Of a stretch of DNA of 42,169 nt, positions 1 to 7,859 are shown one piece after another. The stretch is from Brevinematia bacterium. GTDB lineage: Bacteria > Spirochaetota > Brevinematia > DTOW01. How positions within the stretch are numbered: the stretch's first letter is position 1; the number at the start of each line of letters is the position of its first letter. Position numbers and translations under genes: made by a program. The notes below the pieces were generated by a model. That model did not search any database. It saw only the letters and a program-made list of their open reading frames with translations, and was not told the DNA's origin. Location: positions 1-42,169 of the forward strand of contig JBCNVF010000063.1 of the NCBI GenBank assembly GCA_039630355.1, in the 5' to 3' direction.

Positions 1-267
1 TATCCAACCCCTACGGTTATCCTCACTCACAACATAAAACCTGCCCCTATACCCCATCTCAACCTTAAACTTCTTACCATCACCTAACTTCCCAATAACC
101 CTACCATCATCATCCTCCAGCACCAACTCTCCCCTCACAACAAACACATTATCACCTCCCCAGTCTATACCTACCTCCCCCTTCTCCTCAGATACTCCTA
201 AAAAAACCAAGACACCTACAGCTAGACTGACCGCTGAAATACTCCTAATAACACCTCTTAATACCAT
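1..267 (-). CDS. Secreted SH3-like domain protein (5' part, cut by the window edge)
   Basis: The reading frame runs from an ATG at 267 to the window edge without a stop, giving 89 residues. The N-terminus is a Sec-type signal peptide: MVLRGVIR, then a hydrophobic stretch ending near VLVFLGVSEE. The mature part has the pattern of a bacterial SH3 domain: VVRGELVLEDD, then VIGKLGDGKKFKV, then GRFYVVSEDNRRGWI. Such domains usually bind peptidoglycan or other envelope ligands, so an exported envelope protein is likely. No clear Shine-Dalgarno sequence precedes the ATG. The C-terminus is unknown, so a fused catalytic domain cannot be excluded. The SH3 call is from residue pattern only. Confidence 0.6.
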   Translation of the reverse strand, partial: MVLRGVIRSISAVSLAVGVLVFLGVSEEKGEVGIDWGGDNVFVVRGELVLEDDDGRVIGKLGDGKKFKVEMGYRGRFYVVSEDNRRGWI

Positions 268-372
268 ACTTTTTCAAGATTATCACCTAACAAACTACCA
301 TCTGGCAACTTAACAAGTTGCCTTCCAACTTCGGCTTTTCTTATATTTAGAAAGGTTTTGAGAACAAATGGC

Positions 373-1620
373 ATGAGAAAACTAAGAGTAAAGTATACGG
401 AATTTGACTATGAGAGAATAGTAAAGGAAAAGAGAAAAAGAGGTGATAGGAGAAAACCTTACGAAATAGACCGTGATAGAATAATACACAGTAGCGCCTT
501 CAGAAGACTTCAAGCAAAAACTCAAGTGTATGGTGCAGGACTTATGGATTTTTACCGCACTAGGCTTACACATTCAATTGAAGTAGCACAGATTGCAAAA
601 GCAATAGGCCTTAAACTAGGAATAGATACCGAACTTCTTGAAGCCATTTCTCTTGCTCACGACATAGGACACCCTCCTTTCGGACACACAGGTGAAGAAT
701 GCCTGAACAGACTCAACAATTTTGAAGGGTTTGACGCAAACGCCCACAACATCATAATCCTCTGCTTCTTAGAAACCAAGATTGAAGATAAGGGACTCAA
801 CCTAACAAGAGCTACTCTTGATGGGCTTCTAAAATACAAAACTACTAAAAATGAGAATAAACAAAAATTCCTCTACACATACGACTTCTTCAGCTCAATA
901 ATAACATGGATTGATCCTAATTGGTTGTCCAACAAACCTATTGAGAACAAAAGAAGCATAGAATGTCAGATTGTAAACTGGGCTGATAGCTCAGCTTACT
1001 CCGTCCACGACCTTGAAGATGGCATAAAAAGCGGACTCCTTAAAAGTCACTTCTTTAACAACAGTCTTCTTGAAAAAGTCATAAAACATTTTCGTGAACC
1101 ACCAGACAAAATTGAGAGAATATTCGGTAGAGTAAGAAAGATAGTAGAATTTATTGAAAACTCACCCTCGGAAGTTGAAAGAAAAAGAAGACTAAAAGCC
1201 ATAACATCAAAACTAATAAACGACTTCGTAATGGGAGTAGAGTTGGAAAAAGTAGACGAAAAGAACACTAGGTATAGCTATAAACTTAAAATCAGAGAAA
1301 ATGTAAAGTTGAAAAACAGAGTCCTGAGAGCAATTGAAGATGAACTTATCTACAAAAGCAAAAACATCCTCAGAACAAGGGAAAAGTGTGAGATGATAAT
1401 TGAGAAGTTATTTGAGGTATTTACAGATAAAAACGCAAGAAATCTTTACCCCAGAGAATACCAAGAATACTGGGATAGGTTTAATGCAAATAATAGTGAA
1501 GAATGGAGAGTAAGACTTGCTTGCTGGTATATTGCTGGAATGACCGACAATTTCGCCATAAAAACCTACAAAGAATTTTTTGATCCTAATACCCTGATAG
1601 ACATATTTATAAGCGTATAG
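373..1620 (+). CDS. dgt: dGTPase-like deoxynucleoside triphosphate triphosphohydrolase
   Basis: Family members hydrolyse dNTPs to deoxynucleosides and triphosphate and so tune the dNTP pool. The N-terminal half shows the family signature: SSAFRRLQAKTQV, then RTRLTHSIEVAQIA, the HD metal pair in AHDIGHPPFGHTGE, and GFDANAHN, the counterpart of GFEGNAQN in classical enzymes. The length of about 415 residues fits the short bacterial type. I prefer ATG 373 over the in-frame TTG at 358: it gives MRKLRVKYTEFDYERI and adds no unsupported residues. The ribosome-binding site is weak for both. The gene stands alone, followed by a 430-bp gap that holds a repeat element. Confidence 0.88.
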   Translation: MRKLRVKYTEFDYERIVKEKRKRGDRRKPYEIDRDRIIHSSAFRRLQAKTQVYGAGLMDFYRTRLTHSIEVAQIAKAIGLKLGIDTELLEAISLAHDIGHPPFGHTGEECLNRLNNFEGFDANAHNIIILCFLETKIEDKGLNLTRATLDGLLKYKTTKNENKQKFLYTYDFFSSIITWIDPNWLSNKPIENKRSIECQIVNWADSSAYSVHDLEDGIKSGLLKSHFFNNSLLEKVIKHFREPPDKIERIFGRVRKIVEFIENSPSEVERKRRLKAITSKLINDFVMGVELEKVDEKNTRYSYKLKIRENVKLKNRVLRAIEDELIYKSKNILRTREKCEMIIEKLFEVFTDKNARNLYPREYQEYWDRFNANNSEEWRVRLACWYIAGMTDNFAIKTYKEFFDPNTLIDIFISV

Positions 1621-1788
1621 ACAGACCAAAAACCCAAAATCATCCAAGCAATAATACCAAACGTTCTTTTCAAAGATTAAAACCACCTAAAAACTCCTGA
1701 AGTCTGACAAAAAGTTTCGCAATAACTTCCTGTTACTTCCAACCTACTAAAATCTATACTTCAACCTCAGACTTTGGCCTTGATATAC

Positions 1789-1997
1789 CAATAAATCCAA
1801 AATCTTAACTAAGATGTAGTTTTCCTTTTCATTATCCTCGCAGTCCCTGTCGGGACTGGGTGAATACTTTTCTTAATAAATAAAAGGCTTAGTGCAAAGT
1901 GAAATTTGTGATTGATGAATGCTATCTAGAAACAGAGAGAGTGAGTAAACAAAAAGTTAAATCTTATCTATCACCTAACGGAAATTGGAATTTATTG
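1789..1997 (+). repeat. MITE-like intergenic repeat, copy A (full length, 209 bp)
   Basis: This is the best full copy. It starts CAATAAATCCAAAATC and ends ATTGGAATTTATTG, so the ends are inverted repeats. A hairpin CAGTCCC-tgtc-GGGACTG sits near 1841-1858. The right half (GTGCAAAGTGAAATTTGTGA and onward) recurs in copies B and C. The 8-mer TTGATATA flanks it on both sides (1780-1787 and 1999-2006), one base outside each inverted end, which may be a target-site duplication. There is no open frame inside. Confidence 0.8.
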
Positions 1998-2015
1998 TTT
2001 GATATATCTTCCTAG

Positions 2016-2045
2016 ATGACTTGGTAAAACTAAGTTGTTTATACT
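2016..2045 (+). promoter_or_regulatory. Candidate promoter of uvrC, leaderless
   Basis: ATGACT (2016-2021), 18 bp, TATACT (2040-2045). The -10 box ends exactly 7 bases before the GTG start of uvrC and no Shine-Dalgarno sequence is visible, so transcription would start at or beside the start codon. The -35 match is only moderate. Confidence 0.4.
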
Positions 2046-2052
2046 TTAAATC

Positions 2053-3660
2053 GTGGTTAACAAGGAATTTCTAAAACAAATACCAGAAACTACTGGTGTA
2101 TATGTAATGTATAGTGAGACCGGAGAAGTGTTATATATTGGAAAATCGGTAAACCTAAAAAACCGCATAACCTCTTACTTCACTTCCAAAAACCATTCAA
2201 GGAGAATTCAAAACCTAGTTAACAAAGTTGCAAAGATTGACTATATAGTTGTAAACACCGAGTCTGAAGCACTAATACTTGAAGCAAACCTTATAAAAAG
2301 ACATAAACCAAGATACAATGTTTTAATGAAGGACAGTAAGTTTTTCCCCTTTGTCAAGTTATCAAAGGATGAGTTTCCTTACATAAACGCTACACGCAAA
2401 TACGAACCCAGCCATGAATTTGAATACTTCGGGCCATTTACAGATAGCACCTTGCCTCATAAACTAGTGGATGTCATACAGAGAGTCTTCAAGATAAGAA
2501 CTTGTAGAAAAATGCCTAAAAAAGCCTGCCTAAACTATTACATAGATCGCTGTTCTGCTCCTTGCGAGAAAAAAATCTCACCAATAGAATACATAAACAA
2601 TGTTGAAAAAACCAAAAAGGTGTTGAAAGGTGAGATAGACGAAGTCATAGCGATTCTAGAAAAAGAAATGAAAGAAAGTGCAAAAGATCTTAACTTTGAA
2701 AAAGCATCCTTTCTAAGGGATAGCATAAACGCACTAAAGGAAATTGAGACACAAAAACAGTTTGTTTTTTCGGCTGATGAATTTACAACCGCTGATTATA
2801 TTTCCTTCTCTGAGACCGAAGATCTCATAAACTTCTACATAGCCCACATAATAGGAGGAAAGTTCCTAGGGAAAGAAAGTATAACCTTAGAGAAGAAGGA
2901 AGAAGAGAATCCTTTAGAGAAGTTCTTATCCTCAATATACTTGTTAAGTAGTGAGGATCTCAAAATCAGTAGGATCTTTGCAGAGGTTGAGATGTTACAT
3001 GGAATTAGAAGCTTTTTTGACAAGATTAAAGACAGTATCAGCTATCCTATTGATATTCTAGCTCCTCAAGAGGAGAAAGACAGTAAAATTTTGGAAATAT
3101 GCAGAAAGAATTCAGAGATCACCTTAAACGAACACTTGGCTAGGATTGACATGGAGAACAAAGAATTAGAAGAGCTATGTAACATACTAGGTATTGAAAG
3201 CATCTCGGTAATAGATGGCTTTGACGTTGCAAACTATGGTGATGAAATATCAGTAGGTTCCAGCGTTAGATTCATAGATGGAGTTGCTTCAAAGAAATAC
3301 TATAGGGTATTCAAGATAAAGACTGTTGAAGGGCAAAATGATTTTGGGATGATAGAAGAGATCGTATACAGAAGATATAGTAGGGAAAAGGAAGATGGGC
3401 AACTACCAGAGCTTATACTCGTTGATGGTGGGAAAGGGCAATTAAATTCTGCTACAAGATCTCTTAAGAAGTTAGAATTAAACATCCCCGTCATTGCTCT
3501 TGCAAAGCAAGAGGAGAAAATAATACTTCCTAATGGCGAGGAGTTAAAGCTCCCAAGAAGCTCCTACGCCCTAAGGTTGCTACAAAGAATCAGAGACGAG
3601 GCTCACAGGTTTGGTAATACCTTCATAAGAAACATCAAGTCAAAGAGAATGAGTAGGTAA
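2053..3660 (+). CDS. uvrC: UvrC excinuclease subunit lacking the C-terminal HhH domain
   Basis: UvrC makes both incisions in UvrABC nucleotide excision repair. Visible in order: the GIY-YIG nuclease domain (TTGVYVMYSETGEVLYIGKS, residues 13-32); a four-cysteine cluster at 151, 159, 167 and 171, as in UvrC proteins that bind an iron-sulfur cluster; a UVR motif around 195-230 that contacts UvrB; and the RNase-H-like endonuclease domain with ILVDGGKGQL and RDEAHRFG. The protein has 535 residues against about 600 usually. It stops right after SKRM, where the helix-hairpin-helix tail normally begins. Start is GTG; no upstream in-frame alternative is convincing. Confidence 0.93.
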   Translation: MVNKEFLKQIPETTGVYVMYSETGEVLYIGKSVNLKNRITSYFTSKNHSRRIQNLVNKVAKIDYIVVNTESEALILEANLIKRHKPRYNVLMKDSKFFPFVKLSKDEFPYINATRKYEPSHEFEYFGPFTDSTLPHKLVDVIQRVFKIRTCRKMPKKACLNYYIDRCSAPCEKKISPIEYINNVEKTKKVLKGEIDEVIAILEKEMKESAKDLNFEKASFLRDSINALKEIETQKQFVFSADEFTTADYISFSETEDLINFYIAHIIGGKFLGKESITLEKKEEENPLEKFLSSIYLLSSEDLKISRIFAEVEMLHGIRSFFDKIKDSISYPIDILAPQEEKDSKILEICRKNSEITLNEHLARIDMENKELEELCNILGIESISVIDGFDVANYGDEISVGSSVRFIDGVASKKYYRVFKIKTVEGQNDFGMIEEIVYRRYSREKEDGQLPELILVDGGKGQLNSATRSLKKLELNIPVIALAKQEEKIILPNGEELKLPRSSYALRLLQRIRDEAHRFGNTFIRNIKSKRMSR

Positions 3661-3726
3661 GGATTATTATTCTTAAGAACTTTAGTAGATTTCCGAAAGT
3701 TAATAGTGCTGTGAGGGATAAACGTT

Positions 3727-5082
3727 ATGATGAGGTCACTTTATTCGGGTGTATCTGGTCTAATTAACCATCAGGTCAGGATGGACGTTTTAGGTAACAA
3801 CATTTCCAATGTCAATACTTATGGGTTTAAGAGAGAAAGAGTTACATTTCAGGACATTATCTCTCAGATGATGGAAGCATCTGCTAAACCTACTGATGAG
3901 CGAGGGGGTATTAACTCCAAGCAGGTAGGATTAGGAATGACAGTTGCAAGCATTGATAAGATTATGACGCAGGGTAGTATACAAACAACAGGAATTAATA
4001 CCGATCTTGCTATTGCTGGAGAAGGGTTCTTTGTCCTGAAAAAGGGTGAGCAATTGTTTTACTCAAGAGCTGGTAATTTCTATATTGATAAAGATGGTAC
4101 ACTAGTCAACTCAAGTGGTTTTAAAGTACAAGGGTGGAAAGCACAGAAGCTTGAGACTGGTGAAATAATAATAAACCCATCTGGACAGATAGAAGATTTA
4201 GTTATACCCAGAGGAGCCAAAAGCCCCGCAGCAGCTACTACCATAGTCAAATACAGATCAAATCTTGACAGTAGAACACCCATCTTAACCCCAGAATCAA
4301 GCTTGCTTGACAGAGAGAAATATACCCATAAGACAAGTGTTGACATATTTGATTCCTACGGAAACAGGTATAGAATGTTCGTTGACTTTGTTAGAAGCGA
4401 CCTTAACACTTGGGTTGCTACGGTAAATGTGGAAAACGCTAGCGGTGTTGTTGTTAGTGTAGGTGAAGAGAAAGTTGACAATAACAACCAATTTACCGTA
4501 CTCTTTGATAATAAAGGAACTCTAAGAAGTGTATCCGACAACAGTATAAATCCTACGGTTCTGGATGCTGGAACCCTAATGGCCAATGTAAGTTTCACTT
4601 TACCTGATGGAACAAGGCAGACTGTTAAGATAGAGCTTGGAGTTGCAGGTAGTATAGAAAACAGTATCACTCAATTCTCTTCACCCTCAACTGCATCAGT
4701 TTACGACCAAGATGGACATGCTATGGGATACCTTGAAAGCTTTAAGATTGACAGTTCTGGGACAATAATAGGTGTTTTTACAAACGGTCTACAAGAGCCT
4801 CTTGGGCAAATAGCTTTAGCTGGCTTTACAAACCCTCAAGGATTAGAAAAAGTTGGAGAGAACCTTTATATTGAGACTATGAACTCAGGACTAGCGGATA
4901 TCAGTCCTGCTGAGCTAAAAGGTAAAGGGAAAATATATTCTGGTGCATTAGAAATGTCAAATGTTGACTTATCTGATGCCTTCGTTGATATGATCGTTAC
5001 TCAAAGAGGCTTTCAAGCAAACTCAAGAACAATAACAACTACTGACCAGATGTTACAAGAAATACTGAATCTCAAGAGATAG
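3727..5082 (+). CDS. flgE: Flagellar hook protein FlgE
   Basis: FlgE builds the hook that joins the motor to the periplasmic filament. The N-terminus (SLYSGVSGLINHQVRMDVLG, NNISNVNTYGFKRE) and C-terminus (SNVDLSDAFVDMIVTQRGFQ, then ANSRTITTTDQMLQEIL) are the paired helical ends shared by hook and rod proteins. The middle is the variable hook domain. Length of 451 is normal. A GAGGG ribosome-binding site at 3713-3717 serves the ATG at 3727; a second ATG follows at once. I find no cysteine anywhere in the protein, which matters because studied spirochaete hooks are cross-linked through a cysteine. No other hook genes are adjacent. Confidence 0.93.
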   Translation: MMRSLYSGVSGLINHQVRMDVLGNNISNVNTYGFKRERVTFQDIISQMMEASAKPTDERGGINSKQVGLGMTVASIDKIMTQGSIQTTGINTDLAIAGEGFFVLKKGEQLFYSRAGNFYIDKDGTLVNSSGFKVQGWKAQKLETGEIIINPSGQIEDLVIPRGAKSPAAATTIVKYRSNLDSRTPILTPESSLLDREKYTHKTSVDIFDSYGNRYRMFVDFVRSDLNTWVATVNVENASGVVVSVGEEKVDNNNQFTVLFDNKGTLRSVSDNSINPTVLDAGTLMANVSFTLPDGTRQTVKIELGVAGSIENSITQFSSPSTASVYDQDGHAMGYLESFKIDSSGTIIGVFTNGLQEPLGQIALAGFTNPQGLEKVGENLYIETMNSGLADISPAELKGKGKIYSGALEMSNVDLSDAFVDMIVTQRGFQANSRTITTTDQMLQEILNLKR

Positions 5083-5103
5083 GTATCGCACCGCCTACTT
5101 ATT

Positions 5104-5129
5104 AGGGGGGACATAATCCAGTCCCTCCT
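5104..5129. terminator. Bidirectional hairpin between flgE and the HD-GYP gene
   Basis: AGGGGGGAC (5104-5112) pairs with GTCCCTCCT (5121-5129): nine base pairs with one G-U and an 8-base loop. It lies between two convergent genes and abuts the stop codon of the minus-strand gene. Neither side has a long T run, so it may act as a 3' end stabiliser as much as an intrinsic terminator. Confidence 0.6.
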
Positions 5130-5130
5130 A

Positions 5131-6285
5131 TCACATTAGCAGGATTTTCAGCCTGTCAACTTCTTCCATCTCAGTAATCACCTTTACAATGTATCGGTGC
5201 GGATCTAGCTGTAAATTCAGCTTTATCTTACTACTAACCCTCCCCAGCGAATTCTCTATTATCAAAACGCTTGGTTTCATTGAATACTCAGAATCTTTCT
5301 GGAGTATTACTCCCTTCTCTCCAGTATTCAACAATACAAAGGCTCCAGGAATATAAGGAGATGGTAGACCGTAAAGCTTTGACAGCTCAATTATAAACTT
5401 CTGTGCCAGAAGAGGCTCAAAGTATATTCCGGACTTCTTCATTATAAAGTCTAACGCTTGAGGTATAGTCATCCCACCCTTATACGGCCTTTCTGATGTT
5501 AAAGCATCAAAAACATCCGCTAAGCTTACAATCTGTGGATACCTACCAATCCTGTCAAACTTTATCCCCAATGGATACCCATTACCGTCGTATCTTTCAT
5601 GATGGAATAAGACGATCTTCTTAGCATAAGTGCTTACAGTGGGTTCATCTTTTACCGCAAAATACCCTATTATTGGATGCTTTTTTATAACAGTAAACTC
5701 TTCTTCCGTAAGCTCTTCAGGCTTATAGAGAATAGAGGTAGGTATTTTGATCTTACCCACATCATGTAGTAAAGCACCCGTTCCTATCTCCTTTATGACA
5801 AAGTCACTAGCCCCCAAAAACTTTGAGAAAAACATTGACAGTATCGTGACATTTATAGAGTGAATATAGGTGTATTCATCGTAGTTCTTTACCACCGAAA
5901 GGTTTATCACCGCTTTCCCCAACTTCTGTATCATCTCTCTAAAAAGCTGTTCTATAATCTCTTTAACTTGCTGAATTTCTATTTTCTTATCTTCTTTTAC
6001 TTGCTGTAAAACATTATCTATCACCTCCTTAGCACTTTCCTTAACCTCCTCCGAAAACATAGGAGGACGAAACTCTGAGAGATCTTTCTTTATCTCCCTG
6101 GTGTAATACAACTCTTTTATTCCTTGAGCTTTTATTTGATTTATGAAACTCTGGGTTATTGGCCTTCTAGCAGGCCAGAGTAAAACTCCTTCTTTAGAAA
6201 AAAGATCTCCCGCCAACATCATTCCCGGCTTTAGAAAATCTACCACTATATCGTGTTTAACTCTATCTTTCTCACCTTCTTGCAT
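5131..6285 (-). CDS. HD-GYP domain protein, probable cyclic-di-GMP phosphodiesterase
   Basis: The C-terminal part shows the full HD-GYP signature: ALLHDVGKIKIP, then FHHERYDGNGYPLG, then YPQIVSLADVFDALTSERPY. This family degrades c-di-GMP and often controls motility. The N-terminal 60-70 residues (HDIVVDFLKPGMMLAGDLF) resemble the regulatory segment common in such proteins, followed by a charged helical linker. No receiver domain or membrane segment is seen. I start at ATG 6285 (MQEGEKDR). The frame extends to a GTG at 6327, but that adds a hydrophobic MRVILIIYLKLEF without a ribosome-binding site. Its position between flgE and flaA suggests a role in motility, which is inference. Confidence 0.88.
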   Translation of the reverse strand: MQEGEKDRVKHDIVVDFLKPGMMLAGDLFSKEGVLLWPARRPITQSFINQIKAQGIKELYYTREIKKDLSEFRPPMFSEEVKESAKEVIDNVLQQVKEDKKIEIQQVKEIIEQLFREMIQKLGKAVINLSVVKNYDEYTYIHSINVTILSMFFSKFLGASDFVIKEIGTGALLHDVGKIKIPTSILYKPEELTEEEFTVIKKHPIIGYFAVKDEPTVSTYAKKIVLFHHERYDGNGYPLGIKFDRIGRYPQIVSLADVFDALTSERPYKGGMTIPQALDFIMKKSGIYFEPLLAQKFIIELSKLYGLPSPYIPGAFVLLNTGEKGVILQKDSEYSMKPSVLIIENSLGRVSSKIKLNLQLDPHRYIVKVITEMEEVDRLKILLM

Positions 6286-6327
6286 AAACTCTAACTTTAA
6301 ATAAATTATTAATATAACTCTCATCAC

Positions 6328-6645
6328 ATTTCAAGAGAAGCCTACCCAGAGCAACAAATTCCAAATTACTTTCCTGTTTCCAACTTTCTCAAGAATTTTC
6401 TTGTTAACCCTTCCCATAGTAATTCCACGATTATGCACCTTACTAGCTATATGTATTAGAATCTTTTCTTCTTTCTTGGACCCTTTATACTCAGAAGTTG
6501 CTGGTTCCTAGATTTTTTAAATATTTGCCAAGGTGTTCTACAATGTTTTCATTCTCACCCACAACCCTAAACCAAATTACTGAGCATCATACAAAGAATT
6601 TTAGACTCTACTGCACCTAGAGTTTGGTGAATAAGACAGTTGCCG
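6328..6645. other. Gene-less stretch upstream of the flaA promoter
   Basis: No credible frame on either strand. Near 6341-6380 there are short pieces resembling the dispersed repeat family (GAGAAGCCTACCCAG on one strand and CAACAAATTCCAA on the other), possibly the scrambled remains of a copy. The rest shows nothing I can name. Confidence 0.35.
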
Positions 6646-6674
6646 TTGAAAGAGAAAACCATTACATTTATCAT
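6646..6674 (+). promoter_or_regulatory. Sigma-70-type promoter of flaA
   Basis: TTGAAA (6646-6651), 17 bp, TATCAT (6669-6674). Spacing is ideal and each box has one mismatch. Transcription would start near 6681, just ahead of the hairpin at 6685. This points to housekeeping rather than sigma-28 control of flaA. Confidence 0.6.
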
Positions 6675-6684
6675 TCTTATGGAA

Positions 6685-6722
6685 TCGGAAAGGGTTTTAA
6701 ACTAAGGATAACACCCTTCCGA
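6685..6722 (+). promoter_or_regulatory. 5' hairpin in the flaA leader
   Basis: TCGGAAAGGGT (6685-6695) pairs with ACCCTTCCGA (6713-6722), with one bulged A and a 17-base loop. It would sit at the extreme 5' end of the predicted mRNA, upstream of a strong AAGGAGG site (6738-6744). 5' stem-loops of this kind stabilise abundant mRNAs; an operator or attenuator role is also possible. Confidence 0.5.
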
Positions 6723-6749
6723 TAATCCTATAAGCAAAAGGAGGATGTT

Positions 6750-7778
6750 ATGAGAAGAGTAGCGATTTCCGTTTTGCTCTTAATAGTAACAGTTGGAGTA
6801 GGGTTTGCAGAGATTGAAAGAACTCTCATTGACTTCGGTTCATACGAACAAAAAATTGGCCAGTATCTGGCAAGAGAGAAGCAGAATCTCCAGAACCTAG
6901 TTGATAGCTATAAGAAAGAAGGACTAGACTTATACAGAGAATGGTTCTACTCCCAGGAAAACGCCCAAAAGCTTCTGGACATTTGGTTTGATCCAGCAAC
7001 ATGGAAAATAAATAACTGGAAAGTTGAATTGGTCTCATCTGCAAGGTTTGTTCCAAACATTGTCAATTCATACGTGCTGAAGGTCCAAAGTGCGAAATGG
7101 GGAGATGTAATGGGTGTGAGAATAAAATTTCCAGCAACACCATTCCTCTCAAACGCTAAAATAATTCCTCCATTCAGATTTACTCCTTACTACCTTGACG
7201 GTACACCAGTAGATCCTGAAGGAGACTTCTCAAAAAAGCAGTTTACCGAGGAAGAGAAAGTAAAAAGCGGAATACTGATGAATGTTCTCCAGATCAAGAG
7301 AGTTTCCGTATGGGTTGCAGGTAGAAACTATAAACACCTTATGTCTGTTATCTTTAGAAATGAAGACGGTGCAGAAGAAGAATACTTTATGGGAGCATTA
7401 TATTTCCAAGGATGGAGAAGACTAGCCTGGGAAAACCCAAATTATATTGAACAAGTCAATCAAAGAATTTTACAAAGACTTCCTTTATACCCAAGACCAT
7501 TACCTTACAAAGAACTGGCTTACTTCAAAATCTACAAACCCCAGGAGGAACAAGGTGGCGACTTCGTTGTATACTTCAAGGACGTCGCTGTTTCATTTGA
7601 CAGAGCTATAGTTTATGAAGAACTTGACATTGACGATGAGAAATATTGGCAAATACTCTCAAAAGAAAAGATTGAGTATACCAAAAGAATGCTAAGAAAA
7701 ATAATAGACCAAGTTGAACTTGTTGAATTGGAGAAGAAGAGAAAAGTAGCATCTCAAGAACCAACTACCAGACAATAA
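6750..7778 (+). CDS. flaA: FlaA, periplasmic flagellar filament outer-layer (sheath) protein
   Basis: FlaA coats the FlaB core of spirochaete periplasmic flagella and is exported by Sec. The first 20 residues are a signal peptide (RRVAISVLLLIVTVGVGFA, cut near FAE). The mature protein matches the family: NNWKVELVSSARFVPNI, then GVRIKFPATPFLSNAKIIPP, then LQIKRVSVWVAGRNYKHLMS. Length of 342 is usual. Start is fixed by AAGGAGG five bases before the ATG. It has its own promoter, a 5' hairpin and a downstream terminator, so it is a single-gene unit, as expected for a major structural protein. The C-terminal third is charged and helical. This gene is the strongest marker that the host is a spirochaete. 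Confidence 0.88.
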   Translation: MRRVAISVLLLIVTVGVGFAEIERTLIDFGSYEQKIGQYLAREKQNLQNLVDSYKKEGLDLYREWFYSQENAQKLLDIWFDPATWKINNWKVELVSSARFVPNIVNSYVLKVQSAKWGDVMGVRIKFPATPFLSNAKIIPPFRFTPYYLDGTPVDPEGDFSKKQFTEEEKVKSGILMNVLQIKRVSVWVAGRNYKHLMSVIFRNEDGAEEEYFMGALYFQGWRRLAWENPNYIEQVNQRILQRLPLYPRPLPYKELAYFKIYKPQEEQGGDFVVYFKDVAVSFDRAIVYEELDIDDEKYWQILSKEKIEYTKRMLRKIIDQVELVELEKKRKVASQEPTTRQ

Positions 7779-7786
7779 TTCTTCCT

Positions 7787-7830
7787 AAAGGGTAGCCTTG
7801 CTACACACCAACAGCTAGCTACCCTCTTTC
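7787..7830 (+). terminator. Terminator of flaA
   Basis: GGGTAGC (7790-7796) pairs with GCTACCC (7818-7824), preceded by AAA and followed by TCTTTCT. The loop is long (21 bases) and the T run is interrupted, so strength is uncertain. Confidence 0.55.
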
Positions 7831-7859
7831 TCATCTTCTATAACAGCTTCTCACCTTCC

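Noticed and set aside
1789-2000. CRISPR array or riboswitch in the repeated intergenic sequence
   Set aside because: Copies are dispersed, differently oriented and lack regular spacers; position relative to genes varies, unlike a riboswitch.
6286-6327. Hydrophobic N-terminal extension of the HD-GYP protein
   Set aside because: No ribosome-binding site, and the family start fits ATG 6285; not taken as a membrane anchor.
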